A stretch of 64,000 bases of DNA from Novosphingobium colocasiae (GCF_014652555.1 NZ_BMZA01000004.1:117643-181642); one strand, 5' to 3'. Shown: positions 43,045 through 52,305, counted from the first letter of the stretch. Notes: a model not told the origin generated them from the sequence alone. Translations and numbers: made by a program.

Positions 43045-43080
43045 CCCCTCTCCCAACCCTCTCCCCTAAAGGGGAGAGGG
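43045..43080. repeat. Family C repeat, upstream of the DUF559 gene, inverted
   Basis: 36 bp; its reverse complement equals the 42657-42692 copy except for TTTA instead of TTCA in the loop. It fills the gap between the trpB stop (43088) and the DUF559 start (43041). Confidence 0.92.
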
Positions 43081-43087
43081 CTTTTTA

Positions 43088-44329
43088 TCAAAGCTCCACC
43101 CCCAGTGCTTCGGCGACGGTGAAGATGTCCTTGTCGCCCCGGCCGGACACGTTGACGACGAGCAGCTTGTCGGCGTCCATCGCGGCGGTCAGTTGCGGCA
43201 ATGCGGCGAGGGCGTGGGCGCTTTCCAGCGCCGGGATGATCCCTTCGAGCGAGCAGCACAACTGAAACGCTTCCAGCGCCTGATCGTCAGTGATCGGCAC
43301 GTAGTTCACCCGGCCGCTTTCGTAGAGCCAGGAATGTTCGGGTCCGAGGCCCGGATAGTCGAGCCCGGCGCTGATCGAGTGGGCTTCCGTGATCTGGCCG
43401 TCCTCGTCCTGCAGCAGGTAGGTCTTGTTGCCGTGGAGGATGCCGGGCTTGCCACCGGCGAGGCTGGCGGCATGCTTGCCGGTCTCGATGCCGTGGCCCG
43501 CCGCTTCGATGCCGGTCATCGCGACATCGGGATCGTCGAGGAACGGGTGGAACAGGCCGATCGCGTTCGATCCGCCGCCTACCGCAGCCACTAGCATATC
43601 GGGCAGGCGGCCTTCCTTCTCCATGATCTGCTCGCGCGTTTCCTTGCCGATGATCGACTGGAAATCGCGCACGAGTTCCGGATAGGGGTGCGGGCCCGCT
43701 GCCGTGCCGATGATGTAGAACGTGTCATGCACGTTGGCGACCCAGTGGCGCAGCGCGTCGTTCATCGCATCCTTGAGCGTCATCGCCCCGCTGGTCACGG
43801 GGACCACCTCGGCCCCCAGCAGCTTCATGCGAAAGACGTTGGGCTTCTGACGTTCCACATCGGTGGCACCCATGAAGATGGTGCAGGGCAGGCCGAACCG
43901 CGCGGCGACCGTGGCGGTGGCAACGCCGTGCTGACCGGCACCGGTCTCGGCGATGATCTTGGTCTTGCCCATCCGCATCGCCAGCAGGATCTGGCCGATG
44001 CAGTTGTTGATCTTGTGCGCGCCGGTGTGGTTCAGCTCCTCGCGCTTGAAATAGATCTTCGGGCCCTTGCCCGCGGGGGCGAGGCCACGGAAGTGCTCGG
44101 TCATGCGCGGGGCATGGTAAAGCGGGCTGGGGCGGCCAACGAAGTCCTTCATCAGGTCATCGAATTCGGCCCAGAACGCCGGATCGTCCTGCGCGCGGCG
44201 ATATTCCTTCTCCAGATCGAGGATCAGGGGCATCAGCGTTTCGGCGACATAGCGTCCCCCGAACTGGCCGAAGTGGCCGTTTTCATCGGGCAGCGAGCGC
44301 AGCGAGTTGGGCAGGGGTTGAGCGGTCAT
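43088..44329 (-). CDS. trpB: Tryptophan synthase beta chain
   Basis: 413-residue PLP enzyme that joins indole and serine. The PLP lysine is Lys106 in [11 protein letters not shown], and the phosphate-binding GGGSNAIG loop is near residue 245. It opens with [21 protein letters not shown]. It is separated from trpA by the DUF559 gene and its repeats, but all remain on the same strand. trpF lies 72 bases upstream. Confidence 0.97.
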   Translation of the reverse strand: MTAQPLPNSLRSLPDENGHFGQFGGRYVAETLMPLILDLEKEYRRAQDDPAFWAEFDDLMKDFVGRPSPLYHAPRMTEHFRGLAPAGKGPKIYFKREELNHTGAHKINNCIGQILLAMRMGKTKIIAETGAGQHGVATATVAARFGLPCTIFMGATDVERQKPNVFRMKLLGAEVVPVTSGAMTLKDAMNDALRHWVANVHDTFYIIGTAAGPHPYPELVRDFQSIIGKETREQIMEKEGRLPDMLVAAVGGGSNAIGLFHPFLDDPDVAMTGIEAAGHGIETGKHAASLAGGKPGILHGNKTYLLQDEDGQITEAHSISAGLDYPGLGPEHSWLYESGRVNYVPITDDQALEAFQLCCSLEGIIPALESAHALAALPQLTAAMDADKLLVVNVSGRGDKDIFTVAEALGVEL

Positions 44330-44401
44330 AATGCCGCCGATTGGCAGAGGGGGCGCTGCTTGTCCAGCGATCCGCCACGCGCGAGGCGCGCTTTTTCCGC
44401 C

Positions 44402-45046
44402 TCAGGAAATGCCGCGCAGCGCCATCGCGAAGGCGGCGATGCGGCCTTCGTCCTTGACCCCGGGCGCGCTTTCGACGCCGGAGGACACATCGACCAGCGG
44501 CGCGCCGGTCACTGCCACCGCCTGCGCCACGTTTTCGGGGTTAAGTCCGCCGGCCAGGCCCCAGGCGACCGGGCCCTTCCAGTGGGCCACCAGGCTCCAG
44601 TCGAAGCTCAGTCCCATGCCGCCGGGCAGGGTGCCCTTTGGGGTCTTGGCATCGAACAGCACCAGATCGACCGCACCGGCGTATGCGCTGGCGCGCAGCA
44701 CGTCCTCGGCGCTGGCGACGGACAACGCCTTCCAAACCGGCAGGCCGAAGCGGGCGCGAAGCTGCCCGGCGCGTTCGGGCGTTTCCGCCCCGTGCAATTG
44801 CAGGATGTCGAGCCCGGCGGCCGTCACAGCCTCGGCGATCGTCGCGTCATCGGCATTGACGAACAGGCCCACCCGGCTCGCCTGCCCTTGCGCCTGAGCC
44901 GAAAGTGCTGCCGCTTCGCGCACCGTGACGTTGCGCGGGCTGGACGGGAAGAACACGAGGCCGACATGATTCGCCCGCGCCTTCAGCGCGGCGCGCATCG
45001 CGCTTTCGCTGTTGATGCCGCAGATTTTGATGGCGGGTGTTGGCAT
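44402..45046 (-). CDS. trpF: Phosphoribosylanthranilate isomerase
   Basis: 214-residue TIM barrel of tryptophan synthesis. KICGI near residue 8 carries the catalytic cysteine, and the LFDAKTPKG segment carries the catalytic aspartate; DVSSGVES closes the phosphate site. First gene of the trpF-trpB-(DUF559)-trpA-folC run. Confidence 0.95.
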   Translation of the reverse strand: MPTPAIKICGINSESAMRAALKARANHVGLVFFPSSPRNVTVREAAALSAQAQGQASRVGLFVNADDATIAEAVTAAGLDILQLHGAETPERAGQLRARFGLPVWKALSVASAEDVLRASAYAGAVDLVLFDAKTPKGTLPGGMGLSFDWSLVAHWKGPVAWGLAGGLNPENVAQAVAVTGAPLVDVSSGVESAPGVKDEGRIAAFAMALRGIS

Positions 45047-45101
45047 CGCCGGAATCCTGCCTAGAGTGATGCGCTATCGGCCATGAACCGGAGAAGCGAA
45101 G

Positions 45102-45512
45102 GTGCGCTATCTAGTTGCTATTGCGGCGCTGGCAATGCTGTGCGGCTGCGGCGTGAAGGAATCGTTCAGTCAGGCCGCCGCGGAGGTCGATCAATTCCAC
45201 CGCGCCCTTGATGCCGAGCAGTATGCCGCGATCTGGAAAACCACCGGCTCGGACATGCGTGCGGCCACCACCCAGGATCAACTGACCAAGGTACTGGCCG
45301 CCGTTCACCGCAAGCTGGGCGGGGTCAAGGACAGCAAGCAGGTTGGGTGGAACACCAACGCCACCACCGGTGGCACCTTCCTCACCCTGGCCATGGAGAC
45401 CACTTTCGAGAAAGGTGCCGGTACCGAGCAGTTCGTCTATCGCAAAATCGACGAGAAGAACCTGCAACTGGCGGGCTACAATATCCAGTCGCAGGACATG
45501 ATTATCAACTGA
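45102..45512 (+). CDS. DUF4019-like lipoprotein
   Basis: 136 residues. The N-terminus is a lipoprotein signal with the lipobox LCGC near residue 16. The mature part reads VDQFHRALDAEQYAAIWKTTGSD, like DUF3887/DUF4019 proteins, a small NTF2-like fold with no known function. The start codon is GTG. It is divergent from trpF and convergent with the SIMPL-domain gene. Confidence 0.75.
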   Translation: MRYLVAIAALAMLCGCGVKESFSQAAAEVDQFHRALDAEQYAAIWKTTGSDMRAATTQDQLTKVLAAVHRKLGGVKDSKQVGWNTNATTGGTFLTLAMETTFEKGAGTEQFVYRKIDEKNLQLAGYNIQSQDMIIN

Positions 45513-45519
45513 GCGGCGC

Positions 45520-46284
45520 TTACGGTGCCAGTTCGAAGGCGACCGAGACGGTGACCGAGGTTTCCAGTTCCCCCGCAGCAACCGGCGGCGGTGCCGGCGG
45601 CGGGGCAGCGGCTACCATGTCGGCCTTGGCGTACATCATCGGCATCGGCCGGGCATAGCCGCCACCTTCGTTGATCGAGACGATCCGCACCACCCGCAGC
45701 CCGGCAGCGCGGGCATAGAGCTCGGCCCGCGCGCGCGCTGCCTTGATCGCGTCCACCCGGGCTTCGTCCTCTGCCGCTGCCTGTTCTGCCAGCATGAAGT
45801 TGGGCCCGTTGACCTGATTGGCCCCGGCCGAGACGAGGGCGTCGATCACTTTGCCCATCTGGTCCAGTTTGCGGGCGCGCACGTTGACCGAGTTGTTGGC
45901 CTGATAGCCGATGATCCGCTGCGGCGCGTCTTCATAGCTGCCGTCCGGGAGGCGCTTGGGCTGGGCCCATTGCGGGTTGAGGTTGATCGTGCTGGTCTGG
46001 ATGTCCTTGTCGGCAACGCCGGCGCGCTTGAGCGCGGCGATCACTTTGGCCATGGCGGCGGAATTGGCGGTCAGCGCCTCGCTGGCGGTGGCCCCCTGCG
46101 TGGTCACCCCGGCCGAGAAACCGGCCATGTCCGGGGTGCGGGTGGACGCGCCCTGGGCGGATACCGTCAGCAGGGTGTGCCCGGCGGCAATCGCCGGGAT
46201 GACCGAGGCATCCTGCGCCTGCGCCGCGCAGACGGGCAGGGCGGCAATCAGCGAGGCTGCGGCAAGAAGGGCTAGTTTGCGCAT
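45520..46284 (-). CDS. SIMPL (DUF541) domain periplasmic protein
   Basis: 254 residues with a signal peptide (RKLALLAAASLIAALPVCAAQA). The SIMPL domain is seen in TVSAQGASTRTPDMAGFSAGV, TSTINLNPQW and IGYQANNSVNVRARKLDQMGKVIDALVSAGANQVNG patterns. Bacterial members such as E. coli YggE are linked to oxidative-stress tolerance. The C-terminus has a proline-rich stretch. ATG at 46284 begins the signal peptide. It is divergent from the GST gene. Confidence 0.85.
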   Translation of the reverse strand: MRKLALLAAASLIAALPVCAAQAQDASVIPAIAAGHTLLTVSAQGASTRTPDMAGFSAGVTTQGATASEALTANSAAMAKVIAALKRAGVADKDIQTSTINLNPQWAQPKRLPDGSYEDAPQRIIGYQANNSVNVRARKLDQMGKVIDALVSAGANQVNGPNFMLAEQAAAEDEARVDAIKAARARAELYARAAGLRVVRIVSINEGGGYARPMPMMYAKADMVAAAPPPAPPPVAAGELETSVTVSVAFELAP

Positions 46285-46383
46285 GGTTCGTTTCTCTCTC
46301 GACGCCGGAATGACCGGCCATGAACGGTGTTTGAAATGCGGCGAATTGCATTTGGCTGAACGACGGCAAGGCAATTCATCGGT

Positions 46384-46412
46384 CCTGACCCTAATGACAC
46401 CATTTGGTCAGG
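46384..46412. promoter_or_regulatory. Candidate operator between the SIMPL and GST genes
   Basis: CCTGACC (46384-46390) and GGTCAGG (46406-46412) form a 7-bp inverted repeat around a 15-base centre in the divergent promoter region. A repressor or activator could bind here; none is identified. Confidence 0.38.
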
Positions 46413-46464
46413 GTATTGTTGTGCGGGCCGGACGGGAGTAGCGTGGCGCACGGGAGAAATGCCA

Positions 46465-47184
46465 ATGATCACGCTTTACTATTGCCCCAGTCCAAATGTT
46501 CACAAGATCTGCATCGCGCTGGAGGAGATGGAACTTCCCTATGCGCTCAAGCCGATCGACCTCAGCAAGAACGAACATCGCGACACTTCGTTGCTCAGCG
46601 GCTCGTCCGCAGGGCGCCTGCCGGTGCTGGCCGATGATGAACCGGCCGATGGCGGGGAGCCGCTGGTGACGTTCGAATCGGGCGCGATCCTGCAGTACCT
46701 CGGCGAAAAGACCGGCCGTTTCCTGCCCGCCGACCTGCGCGGTCGCCAGCGGGTGGTCGAATGGCTGTTCTGGCAGATGGGCGGCCTCGGCCCGATCGGT
46801 GGCCAGCACTGGCACTTCCGCGCGCTGGCCGATCACTTCAAGAACGGGGCGGACACGACTTATTCCGAGAACCGCTATCGCAACATGTGGCGGTCCATGC
46901 TGACCCGTATGGACGGCCGGCTGGCCGAAGCCGAATACCTGGGCGGCGACTATTCGATCGCCGACATGGCCTGCTTCCCGTGGATCGAATACATGGACCC
47001 GCGCACCGAATACCCCGGCGAATTCGCCAATGTCGAACGCTGGACCACAGCCGTCGCGGCGCGGCCGGCCGTGCAGGAAGGCTATCGCAAGGCCTACGCC
47101 GTCGATACCGGATACGAACGCAACGAAAAGGGCGCGGCATTCTATCCGATGGATGGCATCGGCAAGTACGTGGTGATCGTCTGA
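46465..47184 (+). CDS. Glutathione S-transferase family protein (YfcG/Nu-like)
   Basis: 239 residues. The thioredoxin-like N-terminal domain (ITLYYCPSPNVHKICIALEEM) is followed by an all-helical domain with LFWQMGGLGPIGGQHWHF, the segment typical of YfcG/YghU-type GSTs that act as disulfide-bond reductases. Substrates unknown. ATG at 46465 is chosen since GGGAG at 46452-46456 is then eight bases away; an ATG at 46459 is too close. Confidence 0.85.
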   Translation: MITLYYCPSPNVHKICIALEEMELPYALKPIDLSKNEHRDTSLLSGSSAGRLPVLADDEPADGGEPLVTFESGAILQYLGEKTGRFLPADLRGRQRVVEWLFWQMGGLGPIGGQHWHFRALADHFKNGADTTYSENRYRNMWRSMLTRMDGRLAEAEYLGGDYSIADMACFPWIEYMDPRTEYPGEFANVERWTTAVAARPAVQEGYRKAYAVDTGYERNEKGAAFYPMDGIGKYVVIV

Positions 47185-47205
47185 TTTTTGCCGAGGGGGC
47201 GGCGC

Positions 47206-47883
47206 TTAAAGCGTCGCCTCGATCGAGCGGGCGGCGGCGAGGGGGTCTTCGGCGCGGCTGATCGGCCGGCCGATGACCAGCACCGAAGCGCCGTTGTCAC
47301 GCGCCTGGCGCGGGGTGACGATGCGCTTCTGGTCGCCGGTCTTGCCTTCTGCCGGGCGCAGGCCGGGGACGACGAAGAAGCCGTCCTTCCACTGCTTGTG
47401 CACCGCGCCGACTTCGTGGCCGGAGCAGACGATGCCGTCGAGCCCGGCCGAATGGGCCAGTTCGGCCAGCCGCAGGGCCTGGGCATGCGGGTCTGCCGAC
47501 ACACCGATGGCAGTCAGATCGTCATCATCCAGACTGGTCAGCACGGTTACCGCGACGACCTTGCAGTTCTCTCCCGCAGCCGCCTTGGCATCTTCCATCA
47601 TCGCCCGCCCGCCGGCAGCGTGGATCGTGACGATCGCCGGTTCCAGCACGTGGATCGCCTGCATCGCGGCGGCGACGGTGTTGGGAATATCGTGCAGCTT
47701 GAGATCAAGGAAGATCGGCAGCCCCAGCTTGTGCAGTTCGTGGACGCCGTGGTGGCCATGCGCGCAGAAGAATTCGAGCCCCAGCTTGATCCCGCCGATA
47801 TGCCCGGAAACCTTGCGCGCCAGCGCTTCGGCGGCGTCAAGGCGGGGAAGGTCGAGCGCGAGATAGACGGGATTGCGATTCAT
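47206..47883 (-). CDS. pyrF: Orotidine 5'-phosphate decarboxylase
   Basis: 225-residue TIM barrel that forms UMP in pyrimidine synthesis. The catalytic tetrad motif is seen in FLDLKLHDIPNTV (Asp-x-Lys-x2-Asp) near residue 55. The C-terminal VIGRPI binds phosphate. It starts one base after the LapA-domain gene, so the two are co-transcribed. Confidence 0.96.
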   Translation of the reverse strand: MNRNPVYLALDLPRLDAAEALARKVSGHIGGIKLGLEFFCAHGHHGVHELHKLGLPIFLDLKLHDIPNTVAAAMQAIHVLEPAIVTIHAAGGRAMMEDAKAAAGENCKVVAVTVLTSLDDDDLTAIGVSADPHAQALRLAELAHSAGLDGIVCSGHEVGAVHKQWKDGFFVVPGLRPAEGKTGDQKRIVTPRQARDNGASVLVIGRPISRAEDPLAAARSIEATL

Positions 47884-47884
47884 C

Positions 47885-48220
47885 TTACGGATTTTCCAAG
47901 GGGGTTTGGGTTGCAACAGGGTCGGTCGGAACGACCGGGGCATCGGTGGCCGGCATGCTGAGCGCGCGCAGGCTGTTTTCCAGCGAACTGATCCGCCGCG
48001 TCAGCCGCCAGCGCAACGCGCGCTGGTAAAGCCACATCGGCACTGCGCCCAGCAGCAGGAATGCCAGCGCCACCACGCCGACGGGCCACAGGAACCCGCC
48101 GGCTTCACCGCTGGGCTTGATCCAGAAGTTCACCGGCACGCCGGGCCCCCAGTTCATCACCAGAAACCCGACCAGAATCGCGGTCAGTACGACCCAGCCA
48201 ATGGTGCGGATGACCTGCAT
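47885..48220 (-). CDS. LapA-domain (lipopolysaccharide assembly protein A-like) membrane protein
   Basis: 111 residues with two membrane helices (about residues 5-22 and 43-65) and a cytoplasmic helix-rich C-terminus, the layout of LapA/DUF1049 proteins. In E. coli LapA works with LapB in controlling LpxC; no LapB is next to it here. It precedes pyrF by one base. The start at 48220 begins the first helix. Confidence 0.78.
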   Translation of the reverse strand: MQVIRTIGWVVLTAILVGFLVMNWGPGVPVNFWIKPSGEAGGFLWPVGVVALAFLLLGAVPMWLYQRALRWRLTRRISSLENSLRALSMPATDAPVVPTDPVATQTPLENP

Positions 48221-48310
48221 TGCGTTCTCCTCAACCCCGTCCGCTTATCGCGGTCTAAGACGGAATACCGCCGAAGGGAAGGCCACGGTTGAGGAGAATC
48301 GCGCGGATTT

Positions 48311-49624
48311 TCAGCCGCCGAACACGCGCGCGAAGATCGTGTCGACGTGCTTGAAGTGATAGTCGAGGTTGAACTTGTCCTCGATCTGCTCCGCCGTCAG
48401 CGCGGCGGCGACTTCGGGATCGGCCTTGAGAAGTTCCAGCAGCGAAAGCTGGCCGTCGGATTCCCATACCTTCATCGCGTTGCGCTGAACCAGGCGATAG
48501 GACGCATCGCGGCTGAGGCCGGCCTGCGTCAGCGCCAGCAGCACCCGCTGCGAATGGACGAGGCCGCCCATGCGATCGAGGTTCTTCTGCATGCGCTCGG
48601 GATAGACCAGCAGTTTGTCGATCACTCCGGTCAGCCGCGCCAGCGCGAAATCGAGCGTGATCGTGGCGTCCGGGCCGATGAACCGTTCCACCGACGAGTG
48701 CGAGATATCGCGCTCGTGCCACAACGCCACGTTTTCCATCGCCGGGATCGTGGCCGAGCGCACCACGCGGGCGAGGCCGGTCAGGTTCTCGGTCAGCACC
48801 GGGTTGCGCTTGTGCGGCATCGCCGACGAACCCTTCTGCCCGGGCGAGAAGTATTCCTCGGCCTCCAGCACTTCGGTGCGCTGCAGGTGGCGCACTTCGG
48901 TGGCGAGGCGCTCGATCGAGCTGGCGATGACGCCCAGCACCGCGAAGAACATCGCGTGGCGATCGCGCGGGATGACCTGGGTGGAAACCGGCTCCACTTC
49001 CAGCCCCAGCTTGTCGGCAACGTAGAGTTCCACCGCCGGATCGACATTGGCGAATGTGCCCACCGCGCCGGAAATCGCGCATGTCGCCACATCAGCGCGC
49101 GCGGCGACGAGACGGGCGCGGGCGCGGGTGAATTCGGCGTAAGCCTCGGCCATCTTGAGGCCGAAGGTGACCGGCTCGGCGTGGATGCCGTGGCTGCGAC
49201 CGATCGTGGGGGTGTACTTGTGTTCTTCCGCGCGGCGCTTGATCGCGGCGAGCAGGGCGTCGATGTCGGCGATCAGGATGTCGGCGGCGCGGGCGAGCTG
49301 GACGTTCAGCGTGGTGTCAAGCACGTCGGAGCTGGTCATGCCCTGGTGCATGAACCGCGCTTCGGGACCGACCTGCTGGGCCACCCAGTCCAGGAACGCG
49401 ATGACATCGTGCTTGGTCACCGCCTCGATGGCATCGATCGCGGCGACGTCGATCGCGGGGTTGGTTGCCCACCAGTCCCACAGCGCGTTGCCCGCGCTTT
49501 CGGGCACGGTGCCCATCTCGCCCATCTTGACGGCGGCGTGCGCCTCGATCTCGAACCAGATGCGGTAGCGCGCTTCGGGCTCCCAGATCGCGGTCATCGC
49601 GGGGCGGGCGTAGCGGGGTACCAT
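48311..49624 (-). CDS. purB: Adenylosuccinate lyase
   Basis: 437-residue member of the fumarase/aspartase superfamily acting twice in purine synthesis, splitting SAICAR and adenylosuccinate. The signature GSSAMPHKRNPV is near residue 264, with TSSDVLDTTLN and GRSHGIHAEP also present. The ATG at 49624 has AGGAG at normal spacing; the long upstream frame runs through repeats and is not coding. It is upstream of the LapA-pyrF pair on the same strand. Confidence 0.97.
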   Translation of the reverse strand: MVPRYARPAMTAIWEPEARYRIWFEIEAHAAVKMGEMGTVPESAGNALWDWWATNPAIDVAAIDAIEAVTKHDVIAFLDWVAQQVGPEARFMHQGMTSSDVLDTTLNVQLARAADILIADIDALLAAIKRRAEEHKYTPTIGRSHGIHAEPVTFGLKMAEAYAEFTRARARLVAARADVATCAISGAVGTFANVDPAVELYVADKLGLEVEPVSTQVIPRDRHAMFFAVLGVIASSIERLATEVRHLQRTEVLEAEEYFSPGQKGSSAMPHKRNPVLTENLTGLARVVRSATIPAMENVALWHERDISHSSVERFIGPDATITLDFALARLTGVIDKLLVYPERMQKNLDRMGGLVHSQRVLLALTQAGLSRDASYRLVQRNAMKVWESDGQLSLLELLKADPEVAAALTAEQIEDKFNLDYHFKHVDTIFARVFGG

Positions 49625-50013
49625 GGTTCGACTCCTCAATTCCTGACGGCCCGCCGCTAGGGCGGGGGGGCGCGAAAGGCAAGGCCGGGGCGTTTTGCGG
49701 CGGGCTGATTGAAGAAAAGAATGGTTCACGCAGAGGCGCGGAGGCGCAAAGGCGCAGAGGTGTCGCTCGGCGCCGCAGGCTTCCTCTCCCTTTCGACGCT
49801 GCGGCAAACGCACCCATTGAAGAGAACGGCGGCATAGCCGCAGGCGCGACACCTCTGCGCCTCTGCGCCTCCGCGTGAAATCATTTTGATTTTCTCCCAT
49901 GCGATTGATGTCTGCCAGCAAGCCAACAATTCTCGCGTGTGAACGGACAGCGCGATGGCTAGAGAAATTTGGCACTTCTGGTACATGGAGTGACGTTCGC
50001 ACTAGGAGCGCAC
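49625..50013. repeat. Intergenic region with family D inverted repeat
   Basis: Between purB and the following divergent gene. Arms of about 40 bp at 49724-49767 and 49843-49880 are near-exact inverted copies built on GCAGAGGCGCGGAGGCGCAA-type units, around a 75-base centre. Apart from promoters for the flanking genes nothing else is seen. Confidence 0.8.
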
Positions 50014-50622
50014 ATGACCGCAATCCTTATCCCTCTGGCCATCGCCCTGACCGCTTCAAAGGCCGATGTGCAAATTGCGGAGCAGTTTCATGAAATGGTC
50101 GATGCCGCAGGGCTGAAACTGCCTTTTGTTCGCGCGGTTACCTTGGATATATCGCCAGATGGACAAGTGTTGGCCTGCGAAGCGGGCGATGGACAAGGCG
50201 CTGCTTCGAGCATGGAGCAGGTATGTTCGTTGGCGCTCAAGCTCCGTTTCAGAAACGTCGCCAAAATCGATGGCATGCCGGCCTTCGGACGCGCGGAAAC
50301 CGTGGTCATGGGCTATGATGGTGGTGGCAAGCCGCCCCAGTTCGTATGGCCGCGGGACCTCGTCCTCAGTGTGAATCGTTTGCCCAAGGGGGTAAAGGGT
50401 TTCCTTGACATCAACCTGAATCTTCTCGTGTCAGCAGCGGGGGCGGTTGACCGCTGCGAAAATGCTGCGGACAAGTACCAGGCCTACGCGATTCAAGCGT
50501 GCTCTCAAATAATAGGTCAGACGACCGCAATCGTGAAGGATTGCGGTGGGAAGGCCGTAAGTCACGTAGAGTTATATAGCGTGAGATTTATTTTAGGCAG
50601 TGATGCAAAAGTTGCAGAATAG
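50014..50622 (+). CDS. Uncharacterised exported protein, lower GC
   Basis: 202 residues. A short hydrophobic start (TAILIPLAIALTASKA) suggests a signal peptide. Five cysteines are spread through the mature part (LACEAGD, EQVCSL, DRCENA, IQACSQ, KDCGGK). No family is recognised. The DNA is visibly less GC-rich than its neighbours. AGGAG lies five bases before the ATG. It is convergent with the NRDE gene across a family B repeat. Confidence 0.65.
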   Translation: MTAILIPLAIALTASKADVQIAEQFHEMVDAAGLKLPFVRAVTLDISPDGQVLACEAGDGQGAASSMEQVCSLALKLRFRNVAKIDGMPAFGRAETVVMGYDGGGKPPQFVWPRDLVLSVNRLPKGVKGFLDINLNLLVSAAGAVDRCENAADKYQAYAIQACSQIIGQTTAIVKDCGGKAVSHVELYSVRFILGSDAKVAE

Positions 50623-50647
50623 CCTGATTTATCGCGACGCACCCAAC

Positions 50648-50737
50648 CTCGTCATTCCCGCGAAAGCGGGAACCCATCTGTTGAAGGTGTTTGTTGCTGG
50701 AACATCAACTGGGTCCCCGCCTTCGCGGGGATGACGA
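50648..50737. repeat. Family B inverted-repeat doublet, copy 2
   Basis: Arm with CGCGAAAGCGGGAACCCATC, about 30 bases of centre, then an inverted arm with CCCCGCCTTCGCGGGGATGA. It lies between the ends of convergent genes, as copy 1 does. Confidence 0.8.
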
Positions 50738-50814
50738 AAGAGGGGGGTGAGGGAGCTTGATGTTGCGCGCCCGAAGCGGCCTTGGCGTGAACAGAGGCGT
50801 GCTTCCCGGTCGTT

Positions 50815-51543
50815 TCAGCCCCGGGCTTCCCACCGGAAGCCGATCGCGGTCTCCCCCGTCACCGCACCTTCGGCATCGAAGCGTCGTTCCACGATCTTCC
50901 CCGTGCCGTCGCGGCCCACGGCGACGACCGTAGAGCACCGTGTGCCATAGACGGCGTTGCGGATGAACAGCGGGATCGCGTCGGGCGAATCCGCTGGTGC
51001 GTCCGGGGCCGGCGGGGTCTCGTCGCGCAGGGTGGTCAGCAGTGTTGCGGGATCGCCGGTGCCGCTTGCCAGCCAGCGGTCAAGCGCGGCGATCAGGCGG
51101 CGGGTCTTGGCCCAGGGCGCATCGAAGCCGCCGTTGGACAGGCCGTGGAGGCCGGGGGGCAGCGGGCGGTCCTCTTGCGCCGGGTAGTTGGTGAGGAGGC
51201 TAACCCTGCCGCGATCGACGAGGAACAGGTTGAACGGGTTCATCGTCGCCACCGGCTCGCTCTCCCGTCCGCACAGCACATCGGTTACCAGCTTGCCGCG
51301 CGACGGGCGGCCGGGCTGTGCGCCTTCAGGCGTGCGGTAGTTGGTGACAACGGCGAATCGTCCGGCCTCGCTCACCCCCAGCCAGGTGCCGCCGCCGGTC
51401 AGGTCGCGGCCGGCGATCAGGCCCGGCTCGTCAGGCCAGCGGGCCAAGGGCGCGGCGAGGCGATCGTGGAATTCGTCGCGGTTGCCGGCGCAGACGAGCA
51501 GCCAGTCGGGATGAGCATCCCACGCCAGTGCCGTCACGCACAT
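50815..51543 (-). CDS. NRDE family protein (TANGO2-like)
   Basis: 242 residues beginning MCVTALAWDAHPDWLLVCAGNRDEFHDRLAAP, with the NRDE motif that names the family (human TANGO2). Cys2 after Met loss suggests an N-terminal nucleophile fold. Also seen: GGTWLGVS and FNLFLVDRG. Reported roles concern haem and acyl-lipid handling but are debated. It starts three bases after radC's stop and is transcribed with it. Confidence 0.85.
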   Translation of the reverse strand: MCVTALAWDAHPDWLLVCAGNRDEFHDRLAAPLARWPDEPGLIAGRDLTGGGTWLGVSEAGRFAVVTNYRTPEGAQPGRPSRGKLVTDVLCGRESEPVATMNPFNLFLVDRGRVSLLTNYPAQEDRPLPPGLHGLSNGGFDAPWAKTRRLIAALDRWLASGTGDPATLLTTLRDETPPAPDAPADSPDAIPLFIRNAVYGTRCSTVVAVGRDGTGKIVERRFDAEGAVTGETAIGFRWEARG

Positions 51544-51546
51544 GCT

Positions 51547-52305
51547 TCAGATCAGTCCCTTGGCCCGCAGCGAGACGTGGCCTTCGCGCCCGATCACCAC
51601 GTGATCGTGGACGGTCACGCCCAGCAGGCGGCCCGCTTCGGCGATGCGGTTAGTGATGTCGATATCGGCGCGGCTCGGTTCGGGGGAGCCGGAAGGATGA
51701 TTATGGACGAGGATCAGCGCCGCCGCCCCCAGGTCGAGCGCGCGGCGGATCACTTCGCGCGGGTGGATCGCGGCCTCGTCGATCGAGCCTTCGCCGACCA
51801 GATCGTCAAGGATCAGCATGTTGCGCGCGTTGAGATAGAGCACCCGCACCCGCTCCACGGTAAGGTGCGCCATGTCGATCGTCAGGTAATCGATCAGCGC
51901 CTGCCATGACGAAATGACCGGCGCCTCCCGCACCCGCTGGCGGGCGAGGCGGGTGGCGGCGACGGTGACGACGCGCAGGGCCGCGACGGTCGCCTCGCCC
52001 ATGCCAGGGTGCCCGGCCAGCGTGCGCGGCTCGGCCTGGAGCACGGCGGCCAGCGAGCCGAAGCGCTGGATCAGGCTGCGGGCCAGCGGTTTCATGTCGC
52101 GGCGGGGAACCGCCTGCATCAGCAACATTTCTATGACCTCGTGATCGCCCAGCGCCTCGGCCCCGCCTTCGACCAGCCGCTTGCGCAGACGGCCACGATG
52201 GCCGCTGGGATCGTTGCCGTCAGCCGGGGCGGCGGATGAAGCGGCGCGCGCTTTCCGGTCCGGCGCTGTGCCGCGTTCATCGAAGAGTGGGGCGTCATCT
52301 GCCAT
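51547..52305 (-). CDS. radC: RadC family JAB-domain protein
   Basis: 252 residues. A helix-hairpin-helix region (LAGHPGMGEATVAALR) is followed by the JAMM/MPN metal motif ILVHNHPSGSPEPSRADI near residue 200 (H-x-H-P-S-G with a later Asp). The DNA-repair role first claimed for RadC has been withdrawn; its activity is unclear. ATG at 52305 starts the low-complexity N-terminus. It is divergent from ydbH with about 55 bases between starts. Confidence 0.88.
   Translation of the reverse strand: MADDAPLFDERGTAPDRKARAASSAAPADGNDPSGHRGRLRKRLVEGGAEALGDHEVIEMLLMQAVPRRDMKPLARSLIQRFGSLAAVLQAEPRTLAGHPGMGEATVAALRVVTVAATRLARQRVREAPVISSWQALIDYLTIDMAHLTVERVRVLYLNARNMLILDDLVGEGSIDEAAIHPREVIRRALDLGAAALILVHNHPSGSPEPSRADIDITNRIAEAGRLLGVTVHDHVVIGREGHVSLRAKGLI

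Noticed and set aside
44330..44401. Trp attenuator or leader peptide between trpF and trpB
   Set aside because: No Trp-codon run or paired alternative stems on the minus strand; the small hairpin there points the other way.
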